This document shows positions 32,197-43,295 of a stretch of 64,000 nucleotides of DNA, one piece after another (the first letter of the stretch is position 1; each line of letters starts with the position of its first letter). The position numbers and the translations under genes are program-made. Origin of the DNA: Thermasporomyces sp040195635 (lineage in GTDB: Bacteria > Actinomycetota > Actinomycetes > Propionibacteriales > Actinopolymorphaceae); NCBI RefSeq assembly GCF_040195635.1, contig NZ_JBEFTX010000002.1, forward strand, positions 248,001 through 312,000, given 5' to 3'. The notes beneath the pieces were generated by a model, which did no database searches, had not been told where the DNA came from, and saw only the letters and a list, made by a program, of their open reading frames with translations.

Positions 32197-32660
32197 GGCT
32201 TCTCCCGGCGCTGGCGTCCGGGCCGGCGCGGCCGCTCGATTCGCACACCTCCGGCGGCGCTATCCGTACGTTCGGGATGGACGGCGTCGGTGTGTTCGGT
32301 ATGGGCGACCGCGAGGTCGAGGAGCATGCGTACATGTGCGTCGGCCAGCCGGTAGTACGCCATCCGACCGTCCCTGCGGGCCGTGACCACCCGGTGGGCG
32401 CGCAGCAGACGCAGCGCATGGGACGTCGCCGACTCGCTCAGTCCGGTCACGGCGGCCAGGTCGCAGACGCACAGTTCGCCGTCCAGCAAGGCGAGGAGCA
32501 GCCCCAGCCGGCCCGGGTCGGAGAGCAGTCCGAACACGTCGGCGGTGTCGACGAGCGCGGTCTCAGCCGGCATCCGTTCCACGACCGCCGCGACCCTGGG
32601 CGCGTCGACGACGCGAGAGGCGCAGCTGTCGTTCGCCTCAACCGGCGGTGTCGGCGTCAC
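32193..32660 (-). CDS. ArsR/SmtB-family zinc-type metal sensor repressor
   Basis: 155 residues from GTG 32660 (GGGGG seven bases upstream; a TTG at 32666 has no usable ribosome site). The winged helix carries the alpha-3 motif ELCVCDLAAVTGLSESATSH and the alpha-5 motif DAHVRMLLDLAVAHTEH. The spacing DxHx10HxxH in alpha-5 equals the Zn(II) site of CzrA, and CVC in alpha-3 is as in SmtB/CadC. It should leave DNA when Zn(II), Cd(II) or a related ion binds, freeing expression of the exporter that overlaps its stop. A near-consensus operator lies upstream at 32701-32720. Confidence 0.92.
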   Translation of the reverse strand: MTPTPPVEANDSCASRVVDAPRVAAVVERMPAETALVDTADVFGLLSDPGRLGLLLALLDGELCVCDLAAVTGLSESATSHALRLLRAHRVVTARRDGRMAYYRLADAHVRMLLDLAVAHTEHTDAVHPERTDSAAGGVRIERPRRPGRQRREKP

Positions 32661-32700
32661 GGCCAAGCCCCCGGGTCGACCTCACGGTCGAGCCCTGATC

Positions 32701-32720
32701 ATCTGAATAGCTGTTCATAC
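32701..32720. promoter_or_regulatory. SmtB/CzrA-type operator
   Basis: On the minus strand the core is TGAACAGCTATTCA (32717-32704), an inverted TGAA-n6-TTCA repeat very close to the cyanobacterial smtB operator TGAACA-type half-sites. It is about 45 bases upstream of the sensor start. The match of sensor class and site makes autoregulation likely. Confidence 0.75.
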
Positions 32721-32830
32721 ATTGAGGCTAGCCCACCTGACGACAGTCGTGTCAACTGCCCGCTCTCCTCCGTAACCTTGGGGTCGGTGCCCGGATGAGG
32801 GCGGCGTGGCGCGGCCGGGCGAGGGGCGGG

Positions 32831-33825
32831 ATGGACGATTCCACCGCGGCGGAGCTCCTGGTCGCGGCCAGGGCTGGAGACGACGATGCCTTCGACCGCC
32901 TGGTCGGACCGCTGCGAGGCGAGTTGCACGCGCACTGCTACCGGATGTTGGGCTCCGTCCACGATGCCGACGACGCCGTACAGGAGACCCTGCTGCGTGC
33001 GTGGCGCCATCTGGAGCGATTCGAGGATCGTGGCTCGGTCCGGTCGTGGTTGTACAAGATCGCGACCAACCGGTCCCTGACCCTCATCGAGCGTCGAGGT
33101 CGCCGCGAGCTCCCCACCGATCTGAGCCCGCAGGCCGCACCGCTGGCCGAGACGACATGGGTGGAGCCGTATCCCGACCAGCGGCTCCGCTGGAGCGCGG
33201 AGCTGAGCCCGGAGGCGCGCGCGGTCGCGCGGGAGAGTGTGGAGCTCGCCTTCGTCGCCGCGCTCCAACACCTGTCCGCGTTGCAGCGAGCCGTGCTGCT
33301 GCTGCGCGACGTCCTGGGGTTCGCGGCGCGGGAGGCGGCCGATCTGCTGGACACCTCCGTCGCGGCCGTCAACAGCGCCTTGCAGCGGTCCCGGAAAGTC
33401 CTCGAGGGTCTCCTTCCGGATGCCACCCAGCAGGCGACCCTGGACGCGATGGACGACGCGACCCGTCGCGACGTCGTACGCCGGTACATGGCCGCATGGG
33501 AGGCCGGAGACGTCGATGCGATCGTGGCGATGCTGACCGACGACGCGAGGTACTCGATGCCGCCGCTGCCCGCGTGGTACGAAGGCCACGACGCTATCCG
33601 CGCCTCCTGGTCGAAGGGCCGCTCCGCGACCGCTGGCGCTTCCTACCGGCCGAGGCGAACGGTCAACTGGCCTTCGCAACGTACACGTGGGACGAGGCGA
33701 GGGCGGTCTTCGTCCCGGGTGGCCTGGACCTGCTCGCCGTGCGCGGCACCAGGGTCGCCGAGGTGGTGTCGTTCCTCGACGCCGACTTTCCGGCGTTCGG
33801 TCTCCCGGCCGAGCTGGCCGGCTGA
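32831..33825 (+). pseudogene. ECF-type sigma-70 factor with SnoaL-like C-terminus, frameshifted
   Basis: Sigma region 2 (DAFDRLVGPLRGELHAHCYR, MLGSVHDADDAVQETLLRAW) and region 4 (LSALQRAVLLLRDVLGFAAR, EAADLLDTSVAAVNSALQRS) are intact from the ATG at 32831, followed by the SnoaL-like domain (RYMAAWEAGDVDAIVAMLTD). After HDAIRA the family sequence FLVEGPLRDRWRFLPAEANG continues only in another frame, from about 33604, to a stop at 33825. One missing base near 33605 explains it (GCC TTC CTG expected). As given, the original frame instead ends in unrelated residues at 33838. It could be a real inactivating mutation or a sequencing error; the sigma domains themselves would still be made. Such factors (SigJ/ECF41-type) usually control a neighbouring oxidoreductase or SRPBCC-type gene. 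Confidence 0.8.
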
Positions 33826-33853
33826 GCTGGCTGGCTGAGCTGGCTGGCTGAGG
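33822..33853. repeat. Tandem 13-bp repeat at the end of the sigma-factor gene
   Basis: CTGAGCTGGCTGG occurs twice in tandem (33822-33834, 33835-33847) with a partial third copy, directly on the stop codon region of the sigma-factor frame ending at 33825. Confidence 0.75.
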
Positions 33854-33880
33854 CTGATCGGTCCGTCCGCGCCGGGCGCC

Positions 33881-33920
33881 CCGAAAATCGCTTGCCGTCG
33901 TGGCGATCGTCTGCTTCTCT
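33881..33920 (+). promoter_or_regulatory. Candidate promoter of the ribosome-protection gene
   Basis: AAAAT (33884-33888) precedes TTGCCG (33892-33897); 17 bases later is TTCTCT. An AT-rich patch just upstream of the -35 is the hallmark of WhiB7-dependent promoters of ribosome-targeting resistance genes in actinobacteria. The -10 is poor, so this is tentative. Confidence 0.3.
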
Positions 33921-33954
33921 CGCCGGGAGAGTTGGTCGACCAGGGAGAACGAAG

Positions 33955-34065
33955 ATGCGGCAGGCGTTCATGTCCACCCCGAATGGATTTGTTGCCTATC
34001 CAGAGGACATGACGCTTCGTGAGCACGTTGAACCTGGGGATCCTGGCGCATGTAGACGCCGGTAA
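33955..34065 (+). CDS. Overlapping 36-residue leader ORF upstream of the ribosome-protection gene
   Basis: ATG at 33955 has a strong ribosome site (AGGGAGAACGAAG) and begins MRQAFMSTPNGFVAYPED. It runs through the GTG start of the resistance gene (34019) in another frame and stops at 34065. It is too regular in its initiation signals to dismiss, while the main gene's own start has only a weak site (AGAGG, 12 bases upstream). tet(M) and several WhiB7-regulon genes have translated leaders that couple ribosome stalling to expression. Whether it is translated is not shown. Confidence 0.45.
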   Translation: MRQAFMSTPNGFVAYPEDMTLREHVEPGDPGACRRR

Positions 34066-36031
34066 GACCACCCTGACCGAGCGGCTGCTCTTCGCCGCCG
34101 GTGTCATCGACAAGATCGGCAGTGTCGATGACGGCAGTACTCAGACCGACACGTTGGCACTGGAGCGGCAACGCGGCATCACCATCAAGTCCGCGGTGGT
34201 GTCGTTCGTTCTCGACGATGTCACGGTCAACCTGATCGACACGCCCGGACACCCGGACTTCATCGCCGAGGTGGAACGGGTGCTGAGCGTCCTCGACGGT
34301 GCCGTGCTGGTGATCTCTGCCGTCGAGGGGGTGCAGGCGCAGACCCGCGTGTTGATGCGGACTCTTCAGCGGCTGCGGATCCCGACTCTCATCTTCGTCA
34401 ACAAGATCGACCGCGGGGGAGCGGGCTACGACCGGATCCTGAAGTCCATCGCCGAGAAGCTGACCCCGGCGATCATCCCGATGGGAACCGTCAACGACCT
34501 GGGCACCCGTCGCGCCGGTTTCCTGCCCTTCGCCCCGTCCGACGCGGAGTTCACGGGCAGGCTTGCCGAACTGCTCGCCGAACACGACGAGGCCCTGCTG
34601 GCCGCGTACGTCGACGACGAAGATGCGGTGTCCTACGACCAACTGAGCGCCACGCTGGCCACCCAGACCGGACGGGCGCAGGTGCATCCGGTGTACTTCG
34701 GCTCGGCGATCATCGGCGCGGGCACAGAGGCGCTGATCGCCGGTATCACCGAGTTCCTACCCTCGGTCGGCGGTGACAGTGATGGCCGAACCGACGATGC
34801 CGACGCCGAGGATGACGGACCCGTTTCGGGCACCGTCTTCAAGGTCGAACGGGGCACGGCCGGGGAGAAGATCGCATTCGTACGCATGTCCTCCGGGACG
34901 GTACGCACCCGAGACCGGCTGCGGTTCGGCCGGGACAAGGAAGGAAAGGTCACCGCGATCCGGGTGTTCGACCGCGGGTCCGCCGTCCAGCGGGCGTCGG
35001 TGACGGCCGGCCGGATCGGAAAGCTCTGGGGGCTCGCAGATGTCGAGGTCGGCGACCAGATAGGCGAGTTCGGAGGGGTTTCGGAGCCCGGCGGCAGAGC
35101 GTACTTCGCCCCACCCACGCTGGAAACGGTCGTCGTGTCCCGCAGTCCCGGTGACAAGGGCGCCTTGCATGTCGCACTCGCCCAGCTCGCAGAACAGGAC
35201 CCGCTGATCAATCTGCGCCAGGACGACGTGCGGCAGGAAATGTACGTCTCGCTCTACGGCGAGGTGCAGAAGGAGGTCATCCAGGCAACGCTGGAACGCG
35301 ACTACGGCATCGACGTCACGTTCCGCCAGACCACGATGATCTACATCGAACGGCCGGTGGGCACCGGTACGGCCGTCGAGCTGCTGGGCAAGGAGGGCAA
35401 CCCGTTCCTGGCAACGGTCGGGCTGCGCATCGAGCCGGCGCCGATCGGCGCCGGCGTGGACTTCGGGCTGGACGTCAAACTGGAGTCGACTCCCCTCTAT
35501 GTCTACAAGACGGTCGAGGAATTCCGGAAGGCGCTCGACAAGACCGTGCGGGAAACGCTGCGCGAGGGAATTTACGGGTGGGAGGTCAGGGACTGCACGA
35601 TCACGCTGACGAGTTCCGGCTACAACTCACCGGGAACTACGTCGGGAGACTTCCGCAAGCTGATGCCACTGGTGCTGATGAGCGCACTCCAACAGGCCGG
35701 AACCGTGGTGTGCGAGCCGGTGCACCGCTTCCACCTCGACATGCCCGCGGACACGCTCGGTGCGATCCTGCCGGTCCTTGCCCGGCTGCGTGCAGTACCG
35801 GACACACCGACCATTCACGGGGTGTCGGGCACGTTGGAGGGTGAGATCCCGGCGGCGCAGGTGCATGAGTTCCAGCAGCAGGTGCCGGGACTGACCCGCG
35901 GCGAAGGCGTACTCGAGTCCTTCTTCGACCACCACCGGCCGGTCAGCGGTGCGCCTCCGACCCGGCCACGGACGGACAACAACCCCTTGAACCGCAAGGA
36001 GTATCTCCTCCACGTCCTGCGTGGGGTCTAG
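34019..36031 (+). CDS. TetM/OtrA-type ribosomal protection GTPase
   Basis: 670 residues, the size of TetM/OtrA. EF-G-like GTPase motifs are G1 AHVDAGKTTLTERLL (residues about 10-24), G2 region ERQRGITIKSA, G3 DTPGHPDF, and G4 NKIDRGGAGYD. Downstream domains include GTVFKVERGTAGEKIAFVR, MYVSLYGEVQKEVIQATLER, YGIDVTFRQTTMIYIERP and LMPLVLMSALQQAGT, typical of the tetracycline-protection family rather than EF-G. It binds stalled ribosomes and releases tetracycline-class drugs, cytosolic. GTG start at 34019; the reading frame overlaps a leader ORF. A short perfect hairpin overlaps its stop. Family is sure; actual drug range is inferred. Confidence 0.9.
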   Translation: MSTLNLGILAHVDAGKTTLTERLLFAAGVIDKIGSVDDGSTQTDTLALERQRGITIKSAVVSFVLDDVTVNLIDTPGHPDFIAEVERVLSVLDGAVLVISAVEGVQAQTRVLMRTLQRLRIPTLIFVNKIDRGGAGYDRILKSIAEKLTPAIIPMGTVNDLGTRRAGFLPFAPSDAEFTGRLAELLAEHDEALLAAYVDDEDAVSYDQLSATLATQTGRAQVHPVYFGSAIIGAGTEALIAGITEFLPSVGGDSDGRTDDADAEDDGPVSGTVFKVERGTAGEKIAFVRMSSGTVRTRDRLRFGRDKEGKVTAIRVFDRGSAVQRASVTAGRIGKLWGLADVEVGDQIGEFGGVSEPGGRAYFAPPTLETVVVSRSPGDKGALHVALAQLAEQDPLINLRQDDVRQEMYVSLYGEVQKEVIQATLERDYGIDVTFRQTTMIYIERPVGTGTAVELLGKEGNPFLATVGLRIEPAPIGAGVDFGLDVKLESTPLYVYKTVEEFRKALDKTVRETLREGIYGWEVRDCTITLTSSGYNSPGTTSGDFRKLMPLVLMSALQQAGTVVCEPVHRFHLDMPADTLGAILPVLARLRAVPDTPTIHGVSGTLEGEIPAAQVHEFQQQVPGLTRGEGVLESFFDHHRPVSGAPPTRPRTDNNPLNRKEYLLHVLRGV

Positions 36032-36044
36032 GGGTGTCCCCTAG
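36028..36044. terminator. Bidirectional hairpin at the end of the ribosome-protection gene
   Basis: CTAGGGG-TGT-CCCCTAG is a perfect 7-base stem that includes the TAG stop (36029-36031). The next gene converges from the other side 17 bases later, so it can serve both. Confidence 0.6.
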
Positions 36045-36061
36045 CGACCTTCCGCGGGATT

Positions 36062-36505
36062 CTACGCAGCGCGGCCCTCGCCCTCGCCAGAGGGCGCGGC
36101 CACGCCCTTCTGGCTCACCGGCCACCGTCCGGTGGACACCCGCCATGCGAAGTACGCACCCATCAGGAACCAGACCGCACCCGCGGTGCCGTCTTCCAGA
36201 TTGCCGCGCTCGCCTCCCGGGTCGACCGTCAACGAGATGAGGTAGGCGAAGATGACGGTGAGGAGCGAGCTGGCAAGCGCGAGCCCAATGCCGGCGGCGA
36301 TCCGTGCGACGATGTGCCCGCGGAACGCCCCACCGACGTAGATTCCGAAGCCGAGGATTCCCGCGAGGATGCCGTATCCGCCCTCTCGGAGTTCGGGCAC
36401 GTAGGTGTTGGCGGCGAAGTACACGATCACCATGACGACAAGGGCGGCGCCGCCGACGACAGCGGTCGCCGCGCAGATCCCCAGCAGTACTCGGCTTACC
36501 CGCAT
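36062..36505 (-). CDS. Small integral membrane protein, unknown function
   Basis: 147 residues from the ATG at 36505. Four membrane segments are visible (VLLGICAATAVVGGAALVVM, YGILAGILGFGIYVGG, IAAGIGLALASSLLTVIFAY and GAVWFLMGAYFAWRV). The tail is polar. An AGGGAG lies 11 bases upstream of the ATG. No known family recognised. A longer start at 36637 is unlikely because the added 44 residues look like translated non-coding DNA. Confidence 0.7.
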   Translation of the reverse strand: MRVSRVLLGICAATAVVGGAALVVMVIVYFAANTYVPELREGGYGILAGILGFGIYVGGAFRGHIVARIAAGIGLALASSLLTVIFAYLISLTVDPGGERGNLEDGTAGAVWFLMGAYFAWRVSTGRWPVSQKGVAAPSGEGEGRAA

Positions 36506-36590
36506 GGTCAACGACACTCCCTGAAGTTCCTTGTGCGCCGATGGATGGAGTGCCCAACGTACCCACCATGATCGGGGACCGGTCCCGACG

Positions 36591-38213
36591 TCACTCGCTT
36601 CTCCCCGCGGCCAACAGGTCAGCCATCTCCTCGTCATGCGCAGCGTGGCGGGCCCAGCCCTCCGCGGTGGCGTTGTAGCGATGATCCCTGATGGTCATGT
36701 CGATGCCATGAGCGATCAGGAATCTCGCCGCGGCGACGTTGTGGTTCACCGCGCACTCGTGCAGGATGCTGGCCGGCTCGTGCGTGCCCCAGCGGGTGTT
36801 GATGTCCGCTCCGTGCTCGAGCAGGAACGCGGCGATCTCGAACTGCCGGTTCACGCATGCCCAGGCGAGCGCGACGTCGAGTATCTGTTGCACGTTGCTC
36901 GTACCCCAGCCGAGGTCCGCCCGCGTCCGCGGACTGTTGGCGGGGAAGTGGTCGTGGGGATTGCCCAGCGCGGGTCGGCCGGCGTCGTCGAACCAGCGCC
37001 TGACGCGAGCAATGTCGCCCACACCCGCCGCGTGTGGCAGGTCGTCCGGCAGCGGCCAGACGCGGGTCAGGAGGGGAATGAGATGCGCGTTCCCGTACTC
37101 CAGTGCGGACACGAGCGCGCGCGATCGTGGCGGCGTGTGGCGGTGGAGCACGGCGGGATCGAGATCGAGAACGTGCGTCATGAACGCGGCGCGATCGGTC
37201 CACGCGGCGCGGTCGAGCAGGTGAACCTGAAGCTCGACGTACGAATCGCCGAGTAGGTAGGGCTCGCTCTGGAACCAGCGGGTGAAGGCGGGCAGGTCAT
37301 CCGCATCCATCGCGCGCGTGAGCTGGACCATGATGAACGCGCGCCAGGGTGCGGTGGCTGCCGCGTTCACGTCAGGACTCACTGTCTCGATTTCCTGTCC
37401 ACACAGGAACTCGACGAAGGCGGAGCGGTCCCGCCAGCGGTCGATTCGCTGGCCGAGATCGTTGTCGAGGGCGATGCAACGGTCCAACAGCACGGATGCG
37501 ACGGCATCGTGGTCGAACCGGCAGGCGCACAGGAATGCCTCGTTCACCACGGAGCGATTGTCGAGGCTGCCGTGGGCTGCGCGCATCGCGCCCGGTTCGT
37601 CCAGGCACGTACGGACGCCGTCGAGGTCACCCAGTGCGGCGAGAAGGGGAAGCGTCCGCGGGAGCACACCCTTGTCCCACAGGAGTTGGAGCATCCCCGC
37701 GGCGCGCGTCCTGATGATGCGCTCCCACACCGAACGCTCGACGACAGCGCCGGCATCGATGAGGACTTCCGCGCACCCCGGCCGGTTGTACATGTCCTCT
37801 CGGATCGGGTCGGTGTTGTCGTTGGCGAACGAGGTGGTGGCGTCGAGCAGGGTGTCGCCGAGATCATCGCGCCAGGACAGCAGGGCCGGATACTCCGCGG
37901 TCAGCCGCTTCAGGTGGGCGACGTCATTGTCGTGAATGGCCCGCCTGGCCTGGACTGACGCCCATTCGAGGCCGCTTCCCGAGCGTTTGAGGACTTCCTC
38001 GCGAAGATCGTGCCAGCCGGCAAAACCGTACTCACGCGCAAGCACCAATTGGGCGTCACGCTGGGAAAGTGGCAGGCCGATGTCCGCCACCGCTGAATGC
38101 GCACGTGCGACCGCCTCCTCGTTACCGGCGGCGGTGTCGCGAGCGAGTCTCTTTGCCTGCTTGCGGATCGACTCCAGAGATGGTCGCACCGGCAGGCTCT
38201 TTGGCGTGGTCAT
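36591..38213 (-). CDS. Ankyrin repeat-containing protein
   Basis: 540 residues. The first about 60 residues are a basic helical segment (SLESIRKQAKRLARDTAAGN) common in bacterial ankyrin proteins. Ankyrin units are seen about residues 95-200 (RRAIHDNDVAHLKRLTAEYP), and clearly at the C-terminus (FEIAAFLLEHGADINTRWGT; NHNVAAARFLIAHGIDMTIR). It should be a cytosolic protein-interaction scaffold. Its partner is unknown. AAAGGAGG is the ribosome site 5 bases before the ATG. It lies 194 bases downstream of the UvrA-like gene on the same strand. Confidence 0.85.
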   Translation of the reverse strand: MTTPKSLPVRPSLESIRKQAKRLARDTAAGNEEAVARAHSAVADIGLPLSQRDAQLVLAREYGFAGWHDLREEVLKRSGSGLEWASVQARRAIHDNDVAHLKRLTAEYPALLSWRDDLGDTLLDATTSFANDNTDPIREDMYNRPGCAEVLIDAGAVVERSVWERIIRTRAAGMLQLLWDKGVLPRTLPLLAALGDLDGVRTCLDEPGAMRAAHGSLDNRSVVNEAFLCACRFDHDAVASVLLDRCIALDNDLGQRIDRWRDRSAFVEFLCGQEIETVSPDVNAAATAPWRAFIMVQLTRAMDADDLPAFTRWFQSEPYLLGDSYVELQVHLLDRAAWTDRAAFMTHVLDLDPAVLHRHTPPRSRALVSALEYGNAHLIPLLTRVWPLPDDLPHAAGVGDIARVRRWFDDAGRPALGNPHDHFPANSPRTRADLGWGTSNVQQILDVALAWACVNRQFEIAAFLLEHGADINTRWGTHEPASILHECAVNHNVAAARFLIAHGIDMTIRDHRYNATAEGWARHAAHDEEMADLLAAGRSE

Positions 38214-38407
38214 GGCGACCTCCTTTCATGAATCGCCTGTGTCCCGCTGATATCAGGCTGAAAGAAGGTGCAGAGCACGCTACTCGAGATCGAGACAGGT
38301 GGGACAGTTCCCTTGCCGCGGGCTGGAGGCGCCCTGTGAGCGCGCTGTCAGCAGTATTGACGGGGTGCCGGGCCGCTGTCAACGCACGTGGACATACGGC
38401 GTCTCGT

Positions 38408-40795
<2,388 letters not shown>

Positions 40796-40974
40796 CGTGT
40801 CTCCATCTGTGGGGCGGGGGCGCCTTCGGGATCGCCTGGCTCGATCCAACCAGCTTCGGGCAGTACGTCTGGTACGTCATGTCTCGGGTGCGGTGCGTTG
40901 CCCGCCGTGCCGCTTGGCGGCATACGGCAGCACGAACAAGTTCGGACCGGTCAACAGGAGCAAGTCCTGACGGG

Positions 40975-41388
40975 TCAGCGGAGTTCCTGGATGCGGATCA
41001 GGTTGCCTGCGGGATCGCGGACGGCGCAGTCGCGAACGCCGTACGGCTGGTCCATCGGCTCCTGCATGATCTCGGCGTCGCTGGCCTCCAACTTCGCGAA
41101 CGTGCTGTCCAGGTCGGGGGTTGCCAGCACGATGCCTGCATAGGTTCCCTTGGCCATCATCTCGGTGATGGTGCGGACCTCGTCGTCGGTCTTTCCGCAC
41201 CCGGGAGGGCCCGGCGGCTCCAGGACGATCGCGGTGCCGGGCTGGCCGGGGGGGCCGACCGTGATCCAGCGCATGCCGGCGTATCCGACGTCATTGCGGA
41301 CCTCGAAGCCGAGAACGTCGCGGTAGAACGCCAGGGAGGCGTCGGGGTCATCGTGCGGGAGGAAGCTCGCGTGAATCGTGATATCCAT
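40975..41388 (-). CDS. VOC (glyoxalase/bleomycin-resistance) superfamily protein
   Basis: 137 residues from the ATG at 41388. VOC fold marks are ITIHASFLPHDDPDASLAFY, RDVLGFEVRNDVGYAGMRWI, and the repeat half TYAGIVLATPDLDSTFAKLE and DCAVRDPAGNLIRIQEL. Metal ligands His near the start and Glu near the end are plausible. Substrate unknown. It begins five bases after the AraC regulator stop and is probably cotranscribed with it. Confidence 0.88.
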   Translation of the reverse strand: MDITIHASFLPHDDPDASLAFYRDVLGFEVRNDVGYAGMRWITVGPPGQPGTAIVLEPPGPPGCGKTDDEVRTITEMMAKGTYAGIVLATPDLDSTFAKLEASDAEIMQEPMDQPYGVRDCAVRDPAGNLIRIQELR

Positions 41389-41393
41389 GGTGG

Positions 41394-41843
41394 TCACGCT
41401 AGATGCGGTTCGGGGGTCGGTGCTTCTCGATTCCTGATCGGTCTGGTCACCTGTTTCGCCACACACGGCGGCATCCCAGTCGTCGGGCGTGCCGCCTGGC
41501 GCCGGTAGACGCTGGGGGGCACGCCGACCAGTTCGGTGAACCGGGTGCTGAAGGTGCCCAGTGAGGCGCAGCCGACTGCGAAGCAGACCTCGGTGACGCT
41601 GAGGTCGCCACGACGCAGCAGCGTCATCGCGCGCTCGATGCGCCGGGTCATCAGGTAGCTGTACGGTGACTCACCGTAGGCGAGCCGGAACTCGCGGCTG
41701 AGGTGCCCGGCCGACATGTGCGCGCCGCGGGCGAGCGCCTCGACGTCCAGCGGCTGTGCGTACTCCCGGTCGATCCGGTCGCGGACGCGGCGCAGCCGCG
41801 CGAGGTCGGGCAAGTGGTGCGCCGCGGCGGGTCTGCTCGTCAC
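41394..41843 (-). CDS. AraC-family regulator, DNA-binding domain only
   Basis: 149 residues, little more than the two-helix-turn-helix AraC domain: RDRIDREYAQPLDVEALARG, HMSAGHLSREFRLAYGESPY, IERAMTLLRRGDLSVTEVCF, VGCASLGTFSTRFTELVGVP and PSVYRRQ. No ligand domain is attached. GTG start at 41843. It is cotranscribed with the VOC gene five bases downstream and divergent from the SRPBCC-reductase pair, which it may control. Confidence 0.9.
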   Translation of the reverse strand: MTSRPAAAHHLPDLARLRRVRDRIDREYAQPLDVEALARGAHMSAGHLSREFRLAYGESPYSYLMTRRIERAMTLLRRGDLSVTEVCFAVGCASLGTFSTRFTELVGVPPSVYRRQAARPTTGMPPCVAKQVTRPIRNREAPTPEPHLA

Positions 41844-42093
41844 CTACGAAATCGTGCCACGTCGCACCGGAGTCGCCTAGCGCCCCTGGAGTCCCACGCC
41901 GCTCTGCGTCCGCTCTGGTCGGTCTGCCCCGTTTTCGCCCCTCCAACCGTTCAGGCTGTCTCGATCACCACCGGCTGTCCCAGAAAGTCCTCCGAAGATG
42001 TCCGGGAGGCGGTGTCGGATCGGGGCTGGGGTGTTCGTGGAAGGGGTGAGCGGCGCCCGGAGAGGCGCGGCCAAACCACAGGAGATGATCGGG

Positions 42094-42591
42094 ATGTCAG
42101 CGGAGAACGTGAGCGCCACCCTGACCGTCGCCGTGCCCGCCGCGAGGGTGTTCGCGGTGCTGGCGGACCCGACGACCCATTCTGCGATCGATGGCACCGG
42201 CTGGGTTCAGGAACCTGTCGACCGGGCGCCGCTGACCGAGGTGGGGCAGATTTTCCGGATGGGCATGTACCACGCCAACCATTCGGACGGCGGCTACCAG
42301 ACAGCCAACAAGGTCCACGTGTTGGACCCGCCGCGCGCCGTTGGCTGGCTGACGGGGTACGACCCCAAGGGCGACGGTCACCTGGAGTTCGGCGGCTGGA
42401 TCTGGCGTTACGACCTGGCGTCGCTCGGTCCGTCCCAGACCGAGGTCACGCTCACCTACGACTGGTCGGCGGTGCCGCAGTACATCCGGGAGTACCTCCA
42501 GTTCCCGCCGTTCGGCCCCGATCATCTCACCAACTCGCTGCACCACCTGGCCGAGCTTGCGGCACTTGTCGCACCAACGTCCCGGACCTGA
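42094..42591 (+). CDS. SRPBCC-family protein
   Basis: 165 residues from the ATG at 42094 (AGGAG nine bases upstream; ATG 42085 is too close to it). START-like fold: LTVAVPAARVFAVLADPTTH, DGTGWVQEP, VGWLTGYDPKGDGHLEFGGW, LTYDWSAVPQYIREYLQFPP and LTNSLHHLAELA. Ligand unknown. It is followed 16 bases later by a RibD-C-type reductase gene, repeating the gene order at 8.5-9.6 kb. Confidence 0.87.
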   Translation: MSAENVSATLTVAVPAARVFAVLADPTTHSAIDGTGWVQEPVDRAPLTEVGQIFRMGMYHANHSDGGYQTANKVHVLDPPRAVGWLTGYDPKGDGHLEFGGWIWRYDLASLGPSQTEVTLTYDWSAVPQYIREYLQFPPFGPDHLTNSLHHLAELAALVAPTSRT

Positions 42592-42607
42592 GGAATGGAG
42601 ACGCATC

Positions 42608-43186
42608 ATGACCGCTACCTACACATTCGACGTCTTTTCCACCCTCGACGGTTTCGGCGCCCACAGCGGCGACTGGGGCGGCTACTGGGGCAAGCAAGGT
42701 CCCGAGTTTCTCGATCGTCGCCTCGCGTTGTACGACCAGGAACAGCGGATGGTCTTCGGGGCCCACACGTATCGCGCGCACGTGCAGATGCTGGCCTCGG
42801 GCATCGAGGAATCCGAGCTGAGCGACCCATGGGTCACCCGGATGAGGAGCCTGCCGGCAACGGTGGTGTCGACGACGTTGGAAGGACCGCTCGACTGGCC
42901 GGATGCGACCGTCGTGAGCGGCGACGCCGTCGACGTCATCGCCCGGCTCAAGGAGGAGTCCGAGGTGCCGTTGCGCTCGCACGGCAGCCTGTCGATGAAC
43001 CGGGCGCTGATGGCCGCCGGCCTGGTCGACCGCGTCCAGGTGACGGTCTTCCCGGTGATCTGCGGTCGGACCGGGGAGGACCCGGTCTTCGGGGGTGCGG
43101 CCGACTTCGACCTCGAGCTGATCGAACACCGCACGCTCGACGGCCACACCCAGGAGCTCATCTACCGGCCCACCCTGCATGGCTGA
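42608..43186 (+). CDS. Dihydrofolate reductase-fold (RibD C-terminal type) protein, second copy type
   Basis: 192 residues: MTATYTFDVFSTLDGFGAHS, RMVFGAHTYRAHVQMLASG, LPATVVSTTLEGPLDWP, LRSHGSLSMNRALMAAGLVD and VTVFPVICGRTGEDPVFGGA. Same family as the reductase at 9.0 kb but clearly diverged. GGAG stands seven bases before the ATG. Probable operon with the SRPBCC gene. NADPH-dependent reductase by family; substrate unknown. Confidence 0.86.
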   Translation: MTATYTFDVFSTLDGFGAHSGDWGGYWGKQGPEFLDRRLALYDQEQRMVFGAHTYRAHVQMLASGIEESELSDPWVTRMRSLPATVVSTTLEGPLDWPDATVVSGDAVDVIARLKEESEVPLRSHGSLSMNRALMAAGLVDRVQVTVFPVICGRTGEDPVFGGAADFDLELIEHRTLDGHTQELIYRPTLHG

Positions 43187-43295
43187 GCCCGTCCATGCAC
43201 CCTCACCCCGTCAAGCAGCCGACCTGACGTGGAAGGTCCCGGTGACCGACATGCCGACCGGTCTCATGCATCCTGCGCCTTCGAGCGCGATTGCG

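Noticed and set aside
40861..40890. TACGTCTGGTACGTC direct repeat before the UvrA-like gene as an SOS box
   Set aside because: It does not match the actinobacterial LexA consensus GAAC-n4-GTTC.
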